A stretch of 16,287 nt of DNA from JARICQ01 sp964428475 (GCA_964428475.1 CAYRYO010000039.1:1-16287), one strand, 5' to 3'. Shown: positions 7,987-15,152, counted from the first letter of the stretch. Numbers and translations are program-made. Notes: a model not told the origin generated them from the letters alone.

Positions 7987-8015
7987 TTGCAAAATATCTA
8001 AAGAATGCTTATAAT
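7987..8015 (+). promoter_or_regulatory. Promoter of the sensor (GGDEF/HD-GYP) gene
   Basis: TTGCAA (7987-7992) is followed after 17 bp by a perfect TATAAT (8010-8015). The start of transcription would fall near 8022. This is immediately before the purine-rich stretch AAAGGGGGGG (8024-8033), so the 5' leader is very short if translation starts near 8039. Confidence 0.65.
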
Positions 8016-8023
8016 GTAAGTAG

Positions 8024-8041
8024 AAAGGGGGGGTATATATC
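8024..8041 (+). promoter_or_regulatory. G-rich Shine-Dalgarno pointing to a non-AUG start (ATC 8039)
   Basis: AAAGGGGGGG (8024-8033) resembles a very strong ribosome binding site. Five nucleotides later the sensor frame has ATC (8039-8041) and no ATG, GTG or TTG before 8072. Starting there would add 11 residues with a lysine-rich n-region ahead of the membrane segment, as expected for a membrane protein. Non-AUG initiation or a base change in the start codon is inferred. Confidence 0.4.
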
Positions 8042-8071
8042 TTTAAATCTAAAAAAATCAATCTATCAATA

Positions 8072-10036
8072 TTGCTAGTATTAATTATTATTGGAATTAT
8101 GACGATGGCTTTTTTATTCAAGATAAATGATAGCAAGACTGACGAAATTTTTTTGACGGCTCAAGAAAAAGCATGGCTAGATCAACATAAAGATGAGATT
8201 AAAATTGGATATACAATAGATTATCCTCCGGTAGAATTTCTAAGTAATGGGAAACATGTAGGTATTTCAGCTGATTATTTTAAACTACTAGAAGAGAAGT
8301 TAGATATTCAGATTGAAATGGTGCAGTTTGATAATTTTGATGAGCTTATAAGACAGGTGCAAAATAGAGAATTGACAGGAATAACAGCTGCTACCAAAAC
8401 TTCTGAAAGAAGCAAATACTTAGATTTTACTATACCTTATATAGACAACCCTAATGTTATAATTACTAGGAAAAACTTTTCTGAAAAGCTGACATTTGAA
8501 AAGTTAGCAAATACTAGTATGGATATATTAGTGATAGAAGGCTACGATATTATAGAATTTTTAAATGAAAAGTTTCCAAAGCTCGAATATAGGACAGTAA
8601 AATCTCCGAGTGAAGGCATGAGGATGGTAGCCTTTGGTGAAGCTGATGCAATGATAATAGAAGTAATGAGTGCATCTGCGACTATTGAAAGGGATAATAT
8701 TTCGAATCTTATAGTCAATGTAGATACTCCCTATGAGTCTAATTTATCTATAGCGACTAGAAATGATTGGCCTATTTTAAGTCGAATTTTCAATAAAGGG
8801 ATAGCTCAAATTACAGATCATGAGAAAAAGCTTGTCAATCAAAAATGGATGTCTCTACAAAGAGAAAGCATATTTGAAAATAAGTTTTTTTGGATATCCC
8901 TATTGGGCTTTGTTTCGCTGCTAATAATTATTATAATTGTTATTTTAGTATGGAATTCGAGTTTGAAGTCAGCTGTAAAAGAAAAAACACGGGCGCTAGA
9001 ACAATCTACAAAGGAACTGATGCACAAGACATATCATGATGAGCTTACTGGACTATATAATAGAGCTTATCTGGCTGAAATATTAAAGCAATTTGAACAA
9101 GAAAATCATTTAATCTTCTCAATTATTTTTTCAGATTTAAATGGATTAAAAATTACCAATGATACATTCGGTCATGAAATTGGAGACAAAATGTTAATTA
9201 GAGTATCTGAAATAATTAAAGAAAATATTAAATCCAATCATATTGCTTGTAGGATAGGTGGAGATGAAATAGTAGTACTTATGCCTATGACCACTGAAGT
9301 GGAGTGTAATGATATTATTGAAAAGATCAAAGCTAGTATACTTATTGCAAAAGAGGATCCTATTAAACCTCTTGTAGCTTTAGGATGTGCAACTATGGAT
9401 GATGGTCAAGATAGCTTTAACAGTCTTTTTAAGCTAGCAGAAGACAGGATGTATGCTAATAAAGTGGCTAATAGTGAAATGAATTACGACATGATTATAA
9501 ATTCTATTAAAAACAATCTTTATCAAAATAAATATGAAAGCCAAGCTCATTATAAAAGATTAATTGACATGTGTAGGCAAATCGGGAGAGATTTAAGTTT
9601 AGATGAAATGGACATAGAAGACCTCGTTTTATTAGCAGATTTACATGATATAGGAAAAGTCGGAATTGAAAAAGAAATTCTTTTGAAAAGGGAACCATTA
9701 ACTACAGTGGAATGGCAAAGTATAAAAAGACATCCGGAAATTGGATTTAAGATAGTTAGTGCATCTACCAAACTTTCTCATATAGGCAAATGTATCCTTG
9801 CACATCACGAGCATTGGGATGGCAATGGATACCCACAAGGTTTAAAAGGTGAAGAAATTCCTTTTATATCCAGAGTATTCTCTATAGTTGAAGCTTATGA
9901 TGTAATGACCCATGAGCGGCCTTACAAGCCAATATATACAAAGGAGAGGGCTATAAAGGAATTAAAGGATAATTCATCAACTCAATTTGATCCAAATCTT
10001 GTTGAAGTATTTGTAAATTATATCAGTAAAACTTGA
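8072..10036 (+). CDS. Membrane receptor with PBP-like, GGDEF and HD-GYP domains
   Basis: Read from TTG 8072 the product has 654 residues, in this order: an N-terminal membrane segment, an extracytoplasmic solute-binding-protein family 3 domain (about 30-255, IGYTIDYPPVEFL), a second membrane segment (about 272-294), GGDEF (about 318-470) and HD-GYP (about 490-654). The GGDEF signature is GGDEI (about 395), with the conserved SDLNGLKITND and GHEIGD segments kept. HD-GYP has LHDIGKVGI and HHEHWDGNGYP, matching active c-di-GMP phosphodiesterases. It probably senses an amino acid or other small ligand and adjusts c-di-GMP. The start is odd. TTG 8072 has no ribosome binding site and lies inside the hydrophobic segment, while the frame is open back to 8024 and encodes a fitting FKSKKINLSIL just before it. 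Confidence 0.9.
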   Translation: MLVLIIIGIMTMAFLFKINDSKTDEIFLTAQEKAWLDQHKDEIKIGYTIDYPPVEFLSNGKHVGISADYFKLLEEKLDIQIEMVQFDNFDELIRQVQNRELTGITAATKTSERSKYLDFTIPYIDNPNVIITRKNFSEKLTFEKLANTSMDILVIEGYDIIEFLNEKFPKLEYRTVKSPSEGMRMVAFGEADAMIIEVMSASATIERDNISNLIVNVDTPYESNLSIATRNDWPILSRIFNKGIAQITDHEKKLVNQKWMSLQRESIFENKFFWISLLGFVSLLIIIIIVILVWNSSLKSAVKEKTRALEQSTKELMHKTYHDELTGLYNRAYLAEILKQFEQENHLIFSIIFSDLNGLKITNDTFGHEIGDKMLIRVSEIIKENIKSNHIACRIGGDEIVVLMPMTTEVECNDIIEKIKASILIAKEDPIKPLVALGCATMDDGQDSFNSLFKLAEDRMYANKVANSEMNYDMIINSIKNNLYQNKYESQAHYKRLIDMCRQIGRDLSLDEMDIEDLVLLADLHDIGKVGIEKEILLKREPLTTVEWQSIKRHPEIGFKIVSASTKLSHIGKCILAHHEHWDGNGYPQGLKGEEIPFISRVFSIVEAYDVMTHERPYKPIYTKERAIKELKDNSSTQFDPNLVEVFVNYISKT

Positions 10037-10104
10037 TTTATTGAATTATATGGTATGAAGTTATGGTGCAGAAAAACTATAGAGTCCATATGGGAGGTAG
10101 GGAG

Positions 10105-11229
10105 ATGTCCGAACAGAATAAATGCAATAAAAAAGCAGTGATAAAGTTTGCAGGGGCTTTTATAGCATGGGTGATTGGTTCGGGATTTGCAACAGGTCAG
10201 GAAGTATTTCAGTTTTTTACAAGTTTTGGATATTGGAGTTATGGAGTTGTTTTGATTAATTTAATAGGCTTTTTATTTTTGGGAAAGGTTTTATTGCTTA
10301 CAGGCTATGAACATAAAACTGAAGAAACATTTAATCAATTTAAGTTTTTCTGTGGAGAAAGATTAGGAAGTTTTTATTCATGGCTGATTCCTATTACATT
10401 GGTTTTGATTATGTCTGTATTGATTTCAGGCGCTGCAGCGGTACTTTCTCAGTATTACTCGATTAATCACTATATTGGTTCAGCAATAATAGCTATAATG
10501 GTGTTATATACTTATTTGATAGGTTTTGAGCGATTAATTAAAATTATTTCTAAGATAGGGCCAGTAATCATTATTTTTTCACTTTTGGTTGGAATTATTA
10601 CTGTCTTTAGTGATTTTAATAATTTTATGGACCTTTCCAAACACCAAGCCTTATTGAGTAAATCACAGTCATCACCACACTGGATTATTAGTGCTATTTT
10701 ATATTTATCCTTAAACTTTTTAAGTGGGAGCATATATTTTACACAACTTGGTAGATCTGCAGATAATCGAAAAGATGCAAAATATGGAGCATTGCTAGGA
10801 GCTATTGCATTAATTTTTACCATTGCAATCACCAATACAGCCATATTGCTTAATGCGGAAAATATAGCTAGCCTTGAAATTCCAGTTCTATATTTGGCAA
10901 AAAAAATATCTAATATACTTGGAGCAGTTTTTTCTATTGTCTTGCTATTAGGTATGTTTTCTTCCTGTTCAGCTATGATGTGGTCTACATGCAATCGTTT
11001 TACATTAGGTGGAAAAAGAGGAAATCAAATTTTTGCATTTTTTATTGCAATCTTCATATTTATTTTGGGACTGTTTTCATTTAGTGGACTTATGGGTGTT
11101 TTTTATCCGCTTGTAGGATATATAGGATTGATTTATATTGCTTGTATTATATATAAAGAGATAAAGTTTAGGGGCAAGGTACCATGGTTCAAAAACATGG
11201 GTCAGGGTGGAACCCGGTCCTTAGATTGA
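10105..11229 (+). CDS. YkvI-like multi-spanning membrane protein
   Basis: ATG 10105 is preferred over ATG 10063 because GGGAGG (10092-10097) lies 7 nt upstream and the protein then opens MSEQNKCNKKAVIKFAGAF. The 374-residue product has about ten or eleven membrane segments. The first carries AWVIGSGFATGQE, a broken-helix motif with glycines like those of LeuT-fold transporters. Homologues are annotated as the YkvI family of the amino acid-polyamine-cation transporter superfamily, substrate unknown. It lies 68 bp after the sensor gene on the same strand with no terminator between, so co-transcription is likely. The last 18 or so residues (VPWFKNMGQGGTRSLD) are encoded by unusually GC-rich DNA and look like an appended tail. 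Confidence 0.82.
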   Translation: MSEQNKCNKKAVIKFAGAFIAWVIGSGFATGQEVFQFFTSFGYWSYGVVLINLIGFLFLGKVLLLTGYEHKTEETFNQFKFFCGERLGSFYSWLIPITLVLIMSVLISGAAAVLSQYYSINHYIGSAIIAIMVLYTYLIGFERLIKIISKIGPVIIIFSLLVGIITVFSDFNNFMDLSKHQALLSKSQSSPHWIISAILYLSLNFLSGSIYFTQLGRSADNRKDAKYGALLGAIALIFTIAITNTAILLNAENIASLEIPVLYLAKKISNILGAVFSIVLLLGMFSSCSAMMWSTCNRFTLGGKRGNQIFAFFIAIFIFILGLFSFSGLMGVFYPLVGYIGLIYIACIIYKEIKFRGKVPWFKNMGQGGTRSLD

Positions 11230-11283
11230 TAAATCAATGAATTTGTATGGGGCAGCTTCCATCCCAGCACATCCCTATGCCTA
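11171..11283 (+). other. GC-rich patch at the end of the YkvI-like gene, possible structured element
   Basis: Positions 11171-11220 are 29/50 G+C and 11248-11280 are 20/33, against roughly one third in the surroundings. The patch spans the last codons of the membrane-protein gene and the start of the intergenic region. Possible pairings are GGG/CCC (11205-11207 with 11263-11265) next to GGAA/TTCC (11209-11212 with 11257-11260). They would enclose a hairpin, ATTGAT (11225-11230) with ATCAAT (11233-11238). It could be a remnant of a mobile repeat or a small structured RNA; the family is not recognised. Confidence 0.4.
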
Positions 11284-11289
11284 ACATCT

Positions 11290-11322
11290 TAGAATTATAT
11301 TCCTATGTAGAATATAATTCTA
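11290..11322 (+). terminator. Perfect 13-bp AT-rich hairpin, possible terminator
   Basis: TAGAATTATATTC (11290-11302) and GAATATAATTCTA (11310-11322) are perfect inverted repeats with a 7-nt loop. The stem is AT-rich and the T-run after it (11330-11333) is short and displaced by 7 nt, so termination would be weak. Because it precedes the phased repeats and the next promoter, an operator role is the alternative. Confidence 0.45.
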
Positions 11323-11329
11323 GTATAGA

Positions 11330-11380
11330 TTTTAAATACATTCTAATGAAATTTTAATCTTACATAAATGGTTCTTAAAT
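11330..11380 (+). promoter_or_regulatory. Five heptamers at exact 11-bp spacing, possible OmpR-family boxes
   Basis: TTTTAAA (11330), TTCTAAT (11341), TTTTAAT (11352), CATAAAT (11363) and CTTAAAT (11374) begin exactly 11 bp apart. They end 10 bp before the -10 box of the DUF4342-regulator-kinase operon. PhoB/PhoP/OmpR-type regulators bind direct repeats with 11-bp phase and often replace a poor -35 box, as would be needed here. The regulator encoded in this operon is the natural candidate. The sequence is AT-rich, so chance is possible. Confidence 0.4.
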
Positions 11381-11387
11381 ATTAGGG

Positions 11388-11396
11388 TGTTATAAT
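11388..11396 (+). promoter_or_regulatory. Extended -10 promoter of the DUF4342/two-component operon
   Basis: TGTTATAAT (11388-11396) is an extended -10 element with a perfect TATAAT. No good -35 box is found at 16-18 bp, which suggests activator dependence. Transcription would start near 11403, leaving a short leader with AGGAGG at 11415-11420 before the ATG at 11429. Confidence 0.6.
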
Positions 11397-11428
11397 TAAA
11401 CCATATTAGAAATTAGGAGGTTTTAAAT

Positions 11429-12010
11429 ATGGTTACTTTAGAACAAGTAGAAAAATTACGTCAGTATGCAAACATTACTTATGATGAAGCAAAACAAGCT
11501 TTAGAAGAGGCGAAAGGTGATACATTAGAAGCAATAATAATCCTTGAGAAGCAAAAGCTTATTGAAGAGCCTATAGATGGTGGTTATCACAATACTAAAA
11601 ATATGCAAGAGGATGCAAAAAATAGCCTTCAAAAAAAAGAATGCGAAGATGGGGCAAAGGAGAACAAGAATGATGGGGCAACCTTTTCTGAATTAATGGG
11701 AAGATTTTTTAAATGGTTTGGTGGAATGATTAGCAGAGGCAATATGAATCACTTTGAAGTTGTAAAAGGTGAGAGTAAGATTATTGCTATTCCAGTTACA
11801 GTGTTGGTATTGCTTTTATTATTTATGTTTTGGGTGATTGTTCCTTTAATTGTGGTAGGGCTGTTTTTAGGGTATAAATATATGTTTGTTGGTCCTGATC
11901 TTGGGAAAGATGAGGTAAATCGTGCTATGGATTCAGTAGCAAATGCAGCTGAAAATTTAAAAAAGGAAATGAAGAGTGAAAAAACTAATGGAGAAAGTTC
12001 TGATAATTGA
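11429..12010 (+). CDS. DUF4342 membrane protein with N-terminal UBA-like domain
   Basis: This 193-residue protein begins with a compact helical domain (about 1-45, MVTLEQVEKLRQYANITYDEAKQAL through TLEAIIILEK). It has the shape of the UBA/TS-N fold found in elongation factor Ts and NAC proteins. A charged, probably flexible stretch (46-85) follows. The DUF4342-like region comes next, with FSELMGRFFKWFGGMISRGN and a long hydrophobic segment (about 117-150, one or two membrane passes), then an amphipathic charged tail. Function is unknown. It is the first gene of an operon with a response regulator and kinase, overlapping the regulator by 23 nt. A membrane-bound partner or target of that signalling system is a reasonable inference. 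The start has AGGAGG upstream. Confidence 0.8.
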   Translation: MVTLEQVEKLRQYANITYDEAKQALEEAKGDTLEAIIILEKQKLIEEPIDGGYHNTKNMQEDAKNSLQKKECEDGAKENKNDGATFSELMGRFFKWFGGMISRGNMNHFEVVKGESKIIAIPVTVLVLLLLFMFWVIVPLIVVGLFLGYKYMFVGPDLGKDEVNRAMDSVANAAENLKKEMKSEKTNGESSDN

Positions 12011-12671
12011 AGATGAGGAGAAAATAGTTCGTTTTATAGAGCTAGAACTTAAATATGAAGGTTATCAAGTAGAAAAGGCATATAATGGAAGGGATGGGTT
12101 AGCGCTTGCCTTATCACAGCCTTTTGATTTAATTTTGCTTGATATTATGTTACCCTTTTTAAATGGTATAGAGGTTCTCAGAAGAATTCGCAAGTTTTCA
12201 GATGTGCCTATCATTCTTTTAACTGCAAGAGATGCAGTTGTAGATAAAGTTTCAGGTCTTGATGGAGGAGCAAATGATTATATTACAAAGCCCTTTGCTA
12301 TAGAAGAACTATTAGCACGGATAAGGGCTGTCTTAAGGGAAAAACCCACGAGCAATAATATAAAAGAATCTTCAGAAATCATAGTTGGTAGATTGAGCCT
12401 TGATTCAGTCAAGAGGGAAGTTAAAGTCAATGGTAATTTAATAAAATTAACAAAGCGTGAATTTGATTTATTACAATATTTACTAGAAAATAAAAATATA
12501 GTTGTAAATCGTGAGTCTTTACTTCAAAATATTTGGGATTATGATTTTGCGGGGAAAACAAATGCTGTGGATGTGTATATTAGATATTTACGTGCAAAAA
12601 TCGAGGAACCATTTGGGATAAAATTGATCCATACTGTTCGGGGAGTGGGGTATGTGATAAAAGATGAGTAA
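11988..12671 (+). CDS. OmpR/PhoB-family response regulator
   Basis: The preferred start is ATG 11988, giving MEKVLIIEDEEK, the usual opening of this family. GTG 11976, four codons upstream with AAGGAA before it, is an alternative. Both starts overlap the preceding gene, so translation is coupled. The 227-residue product has a receiver domain with acidic pocket Glu8-Asp9, phospho-acceptor Asp52 in LILLDIMLP, the switch threonine in LLTARD and Lys101 in TKPF. A C-terminal winged-helix domain follows (VKREVKVNGNLIKLTKREFDLL to YLRAKIEE and VRGVGYVI). It is expected to be phosphorylated by the next gene's kinase and to bind direct repeats, plausibly the 11-bp phased boxes upstream of its own operon. 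Confidence 0.95.
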   Translation: MEKVLIIEDEEKIVRFIELELKYEGYQVEKAYNGRDGLALALSQPFDLILLDIMLPFLNGIEVLRRIRKFSDVPIILLTARDAVVDKVSGLDGGANDYITKPFAIEELLARIRAVLREKPTSNNIKESSEIIVGRLSLDSVKREVKVNGNLIKLTKREFDLLQYLLENKNIVVNRESLLQNIWDYDFAGKTNAVDVYIRYLRAKIEEPFGIKLIHTVRGVGYVIKDE

Positions 12672-14139
12672 CAATAAAGATGTGAATACAAATAAAATAA
12701 AATCTAAAATAGGTTCATCTCTTGTGCTAAAGCTTAATGCAGGAATGATTTGGAGGCTTATTTCTGGATTTTTTATTATAAATATACTTATTATTCTAAT
12801 AAGTATATTTGTGATTTTTTGGAAGGTGGAAGAGGGTGCTAATACTGTTATTAGCCCATCATTATTAGAGTATAATGATGGTCAATGGATAAATTACAAT
12901 ATTGGTAATTATAAAATACTTGAAATAGAAGAAGTATCTTCAAAAAAGAGTCTTATATTACCTGATTTCATACAAGAAAGGCTTCCTTTAAAAACTAAAA
13001 ACACTAAAAGAAATATTGAAATTGGTAAATTTGAAAAAGGAATTAAAATACGACAACAGTTAAATTTGGTAAAATACAATATAATAACTAATGTTAATGG
13101 AAATTCTTATCAAATAATATATTCGCTGGGTTCTGAATTAAGATTGTTTCTGCTATTGTTTTTAATTATTTTAATATGTGAGCTAGTGATAGTGATTGGC
13201 AATTTAAGTAAAGGGGCAAGGAGTATAAGGAAGACACTTAAGCCTTTATCTGACTTGGCAGAGACTGCTAAAAACCTTAATGCAGAAGTAGCATCTATGG
13301 GATTCAATGCAGAAGGAAGATCTATTGAGGATTTAGCAGGAGTTATTAGCGGTATAGATGTTAATAAACTTGATAGTCGTATTTCGATTGATAGTTCTCA
13401 AAATGAACTTAAGGACTTGGCATCTGCTATAAATGATATGTTAAATCGTATAAATAACTCCTATCAATCACAAATAAGATTTGTTTCAGATGCATCGCAT
13501 GAACTGCGAACACCTATTTCTGTAATACAAGGGTATGCAAATCTCTTAGATCGTTGGGGGAAAAATGATGAGGAGACTATGCAAGAATCAATAGATGCAA
13601 TTAAGGGCGAAGCTGAAAGCATGAAGGAATTAGTAGAACAGTTGCTTTTTCTCGCTCGTGGAGACAATGAAACCATTCAGTTATATAAGGAAAAGATAGA
13701 TGTATGCGAAACAATGGATGAAATCATCAAAGAAACGCAGATGATTGACTCCAATCATAAATTTGAGGTGAATTTAAATAGACCAGCTTATATTGAAGCT
13801 GACAAACAACTTATAAAGCAACTTATCCGAATACTTGTAGATAATAGCGTAAAATATACACCGCATGGGGAAAAAATAATATTAAAGGTTGAAATCCAAG
13901 ATGATTTAGTTCGCATCACTGTACAAGACAGTGGAATAGGAATAGAAGCAGAAAATCTAGCTCATACTTTCGATAGGTTTTATAGGTCCGATGATTCAAG
14001 GGCAAGAAAAACTGGAGGTTCAGGTTTAGGTCTATCAATTGCAAAGTGGATTGTTGAACAGCATAATGGTTATTTTGAAATATTAAGTAGAGTAGATATA
14101 GGAACTAGAATAGTTGTTATTATACCTTATTTTAAATAA
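12664..14139 (+). CDS. Membrane sensor histidine kinase
   Basis: This 491-residue kinase overlaps the regulator gene by 8 nt. It has a membrane helix at about 32-52, an extracytoplasmic sensor of about 105 residues, and a second helix at about 158-180. A HAMP-like linker and a HisKA domain follow, with phospho-acceptor His279 in SDASHELRTP. The HATPase domain has N box DNSVKYTP (about 392), G1 DSGIGI (about 421), F box FDRFYRSDDSRA and G2 GGSGLGLSIAK (about 450). The stretch between the second helix and HisKA is about 90 residues, some 30 more than a plain HAMP domain, with an insertion around 205-240. The sensor domain belongs to no family recognised here; the arrangement resembles the ArlS/CssS class of envelope-stress kinases. 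Confidence 0.94.
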   Translation: MSNNKDVNTNKIKSKIGSSLVLKLNAGMIWRLISGFFIINILIILISIFVIFWKVEEGANTVISPSLLEYNDGQWINYNIGNYKILEIEEVSSKKSLILPDFIQERLPLKTKNTKRNIEIGKFEKGIKIRQQLNLVKYNIITNVNGNSYQIIYSLGSELRLFLLLFLIILICELVIVIGNLSKGARSIRKTLKPLSDLAETAKNLNAEVASMGFNAEGRSIEDLAGVISGIDVNKLDSRISIDSSQNELKDLASAINDMLNRINNSYQSQIRFVSDASHELRTPISVIQGYANLLDRWGKNDEETMQESIDAIKGEAESMKELVEQLLFLARGDNETIQLYKEKIDVCETMDEIIKETQMIDSNHKFEVNLNRPAYIEADKQLIKQLIRILVDNSVKYTPHGEKIILKVEIQDDLVRITVQDSGIGIEAENLAHTFDRFYRSDDSRARKTGGSGLGLSIAKWIVEQHNGYFEILSRVDIGTRIVVIIPYFK

Positions 14140-14183
14140 ATCTATATTATATACTAGGCAAAGTGGTTAAGTCAATAGGAAAC

Positions 14184-14212
14184 TTGAATTATCTCTAGTT
14201 TAATGTTATAAT
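14184..14212 (+). promoter_or_regulatory. Strong promoter of the 283-aa protein / MoaE-like operon
   Basis: TTGAAT (14184-14189) and TATAAT (14207-14212) are 17 bp apart, with a TG one base before the -10 box. This is the best-looking sigma-A-type promoter in the window. Transcription would start near 14219, about 20 nt before the long hairpin at 14240-14276. Confidence 0.7.
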
Positions 14213-14239
14213 ATTAATGATTGTAACTTGAAAGTCAGC

Positions 14240-14276
14240 ATAAATACAATAGAATAAAGTATTCTATTGTATTTAT
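14240..14276 (+). promoter_or_regulatory. Perfect 17-bp hairpin in the 5' leader
   Basis: ATAAATACAATAGAATA (14240-14256) and TATTCTATTGTATTTAT (14260-14276) are exact inverted repeats with a 3-nt loop (AAG). No T-run follows, so it is not a terminator. It lies between the promoter and the ribosome binding site GGAGGG (14287-14292). It may stabilise the mRNA, act as an operator, or affect translation. Confidence 0.6.
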
Positions 14277-14300
14277 ACGAAAAATGGAGGGAAGATATCA

Positions 14301-15152
14301 ATGAATTTAGTTAATAAAAAGGTAATTCACGAAATTTTCGGCAAGGGAAATGTTACAAACTACGATGATTCATATATAAATATAAACTTTGAATCAGGGG
14401 AGAAAAAATTTAGTTTTCCAGATGCATTTAAGAAATACATTACATTTGTTGACAAGAGCGCTAGCAAGCTAGTAAATAATAAAATAGAAAAAGAAGATGA
14501 AGAACGAAAGCAAGAAGAACAAATACTAAAAAAAGAAAAAGCATTAGAACGAGAACGACGATATATTTCCAATCAAAATAAAAATGTAAAAAGTGGTAAG
14601 GTTAACTCTAAAATACAATCTGTTTTTTGGTGTAGGGAAGATGAAGAAGATCAGGTTTTTACAAGGTGGAGTGTTTTTACTGGGGAAATTAAAAGTGGGA
14701 AAAATATAGGGCGGCCAAGGAAGTTATCTCGAATGAATCAAAATAGTGCATGCCTCTTAACTAAAAGAAATGATGATATGAAAGAAGAAGATAGGCAGAT
14801 AATAGGTGTATTTATGGCGAATGAATTTTTTAATGGAAGATCGTGCGAAGATGGATATATTCCAGCTCATTCTAAATATAGGCTTCATCTTTCAGAGCAA
14901 GAATCAGAAAAAATGCTTTTTTGGAAATATTATTTTGATAATAACACTGGCAATAAGACCATATGGAATTCAGGAAGACAACGCTATTTTGATAATATAG
15001 TGATGGCTCAAATTTTACGAGATATAGTTAGCTTAAGAGAAAAACCTGAAGAACATGATGAGGCACAAGCCTTTTTTGAATATTTTTGCAAAGTAAACCT
15101 TATCAATCAAGATGAATTGCCAAATGCTAATGGTGCCTTGATGCATATTTAA
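14301..15152 (+). CDS. Conserved protein of unknown function with Tudor/SH3-like N-terminus
   Basis: This 283-residue protein has three parts. Residues 1-50 (KVIHEIFGKGNVTNYDD, YININFESGEKKFSFP) match the small beta-barrel pattern 'H.-FG-G-V ... I-V-F--G-K' seen at the C-terminus of UvrD/PcrA-type helicases and in other Tudor-like modules. Residues about 55-100 are a highly charged coiled coil (EDEERKQEEQILKKEK). The rest is a globular domain with FWCREDEEDQVF, RWSVFTGEIKSGKN, ACLLTKRNDD, RQIIGVF and EDGYIPAHSKYRLHLSEQES. Homologues seem widespread in Clostridia and Bacilli, sometimes under misleading names; no activity is known to me. The Tudor-like part hints at nucleic-acid or protein binding (inference). 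It is led by a strong promoter and a 17-bp leader hairpin and is probably co-transcribed with the next gene. Confidence 0.75.
   Translation: MNLVNKKVIHEIFGKGNVTNYDDSYININFESGEKKFSFPDAFKKYITFVDKSASKLVNNKIEKEDEERKQEEQILKKEKALERERRYISNQNKNVKSGKVNSKIQSVFWCREDEEDQVFTRWSVFTGEIKSGKNIGRPRKLSRMNQNSACLLTKRNDDMKEEDRQIIGVFMANEFFNGRSCEDGYIPAHSKYRLHLSEQESEKMLFWKYYFDNNTGNKTIWNSGRQRYFDNIVMAQILRDIVSLREKPEEHDEAQAFFEYFCKVNLINQDELPNANGALMHI

Larger units (their letters stand above)
7724..8038. other. Divergent intergenic region between the ABC-F and sensor genes
   Basis: This 315-bp stretch contains the two promoters listed separately and no long reading frame. Other visible elements are a short (TA)n run at about 7871-7884 and the 12-bp palindrome AAAAAGCTTTTT at 7959-7970. 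On the minus strand there are two tiny possible leader frames upstream of the ABC-F gene: ATG-TAG at 7775-7780 and a TTG-initiated 14-codon frame at 7720-7764. Confidence 0.6.

Noticed and set aside
10512..10994. A 160-codon minus-strand open frame inside the YkvI-like gene
   Set aside because: It lies antisense within a clear membrane protein gene, has no ribosome binding site of note and no recognisable protein features.
11204..11210. AGGGTGG resembling the T-box antiterminator motif
   Set aside because: No Stem I, no following terminator and no aminoacyl-tRNA synthetase or amino-acid gene downstream; it also lies inside a coding region.
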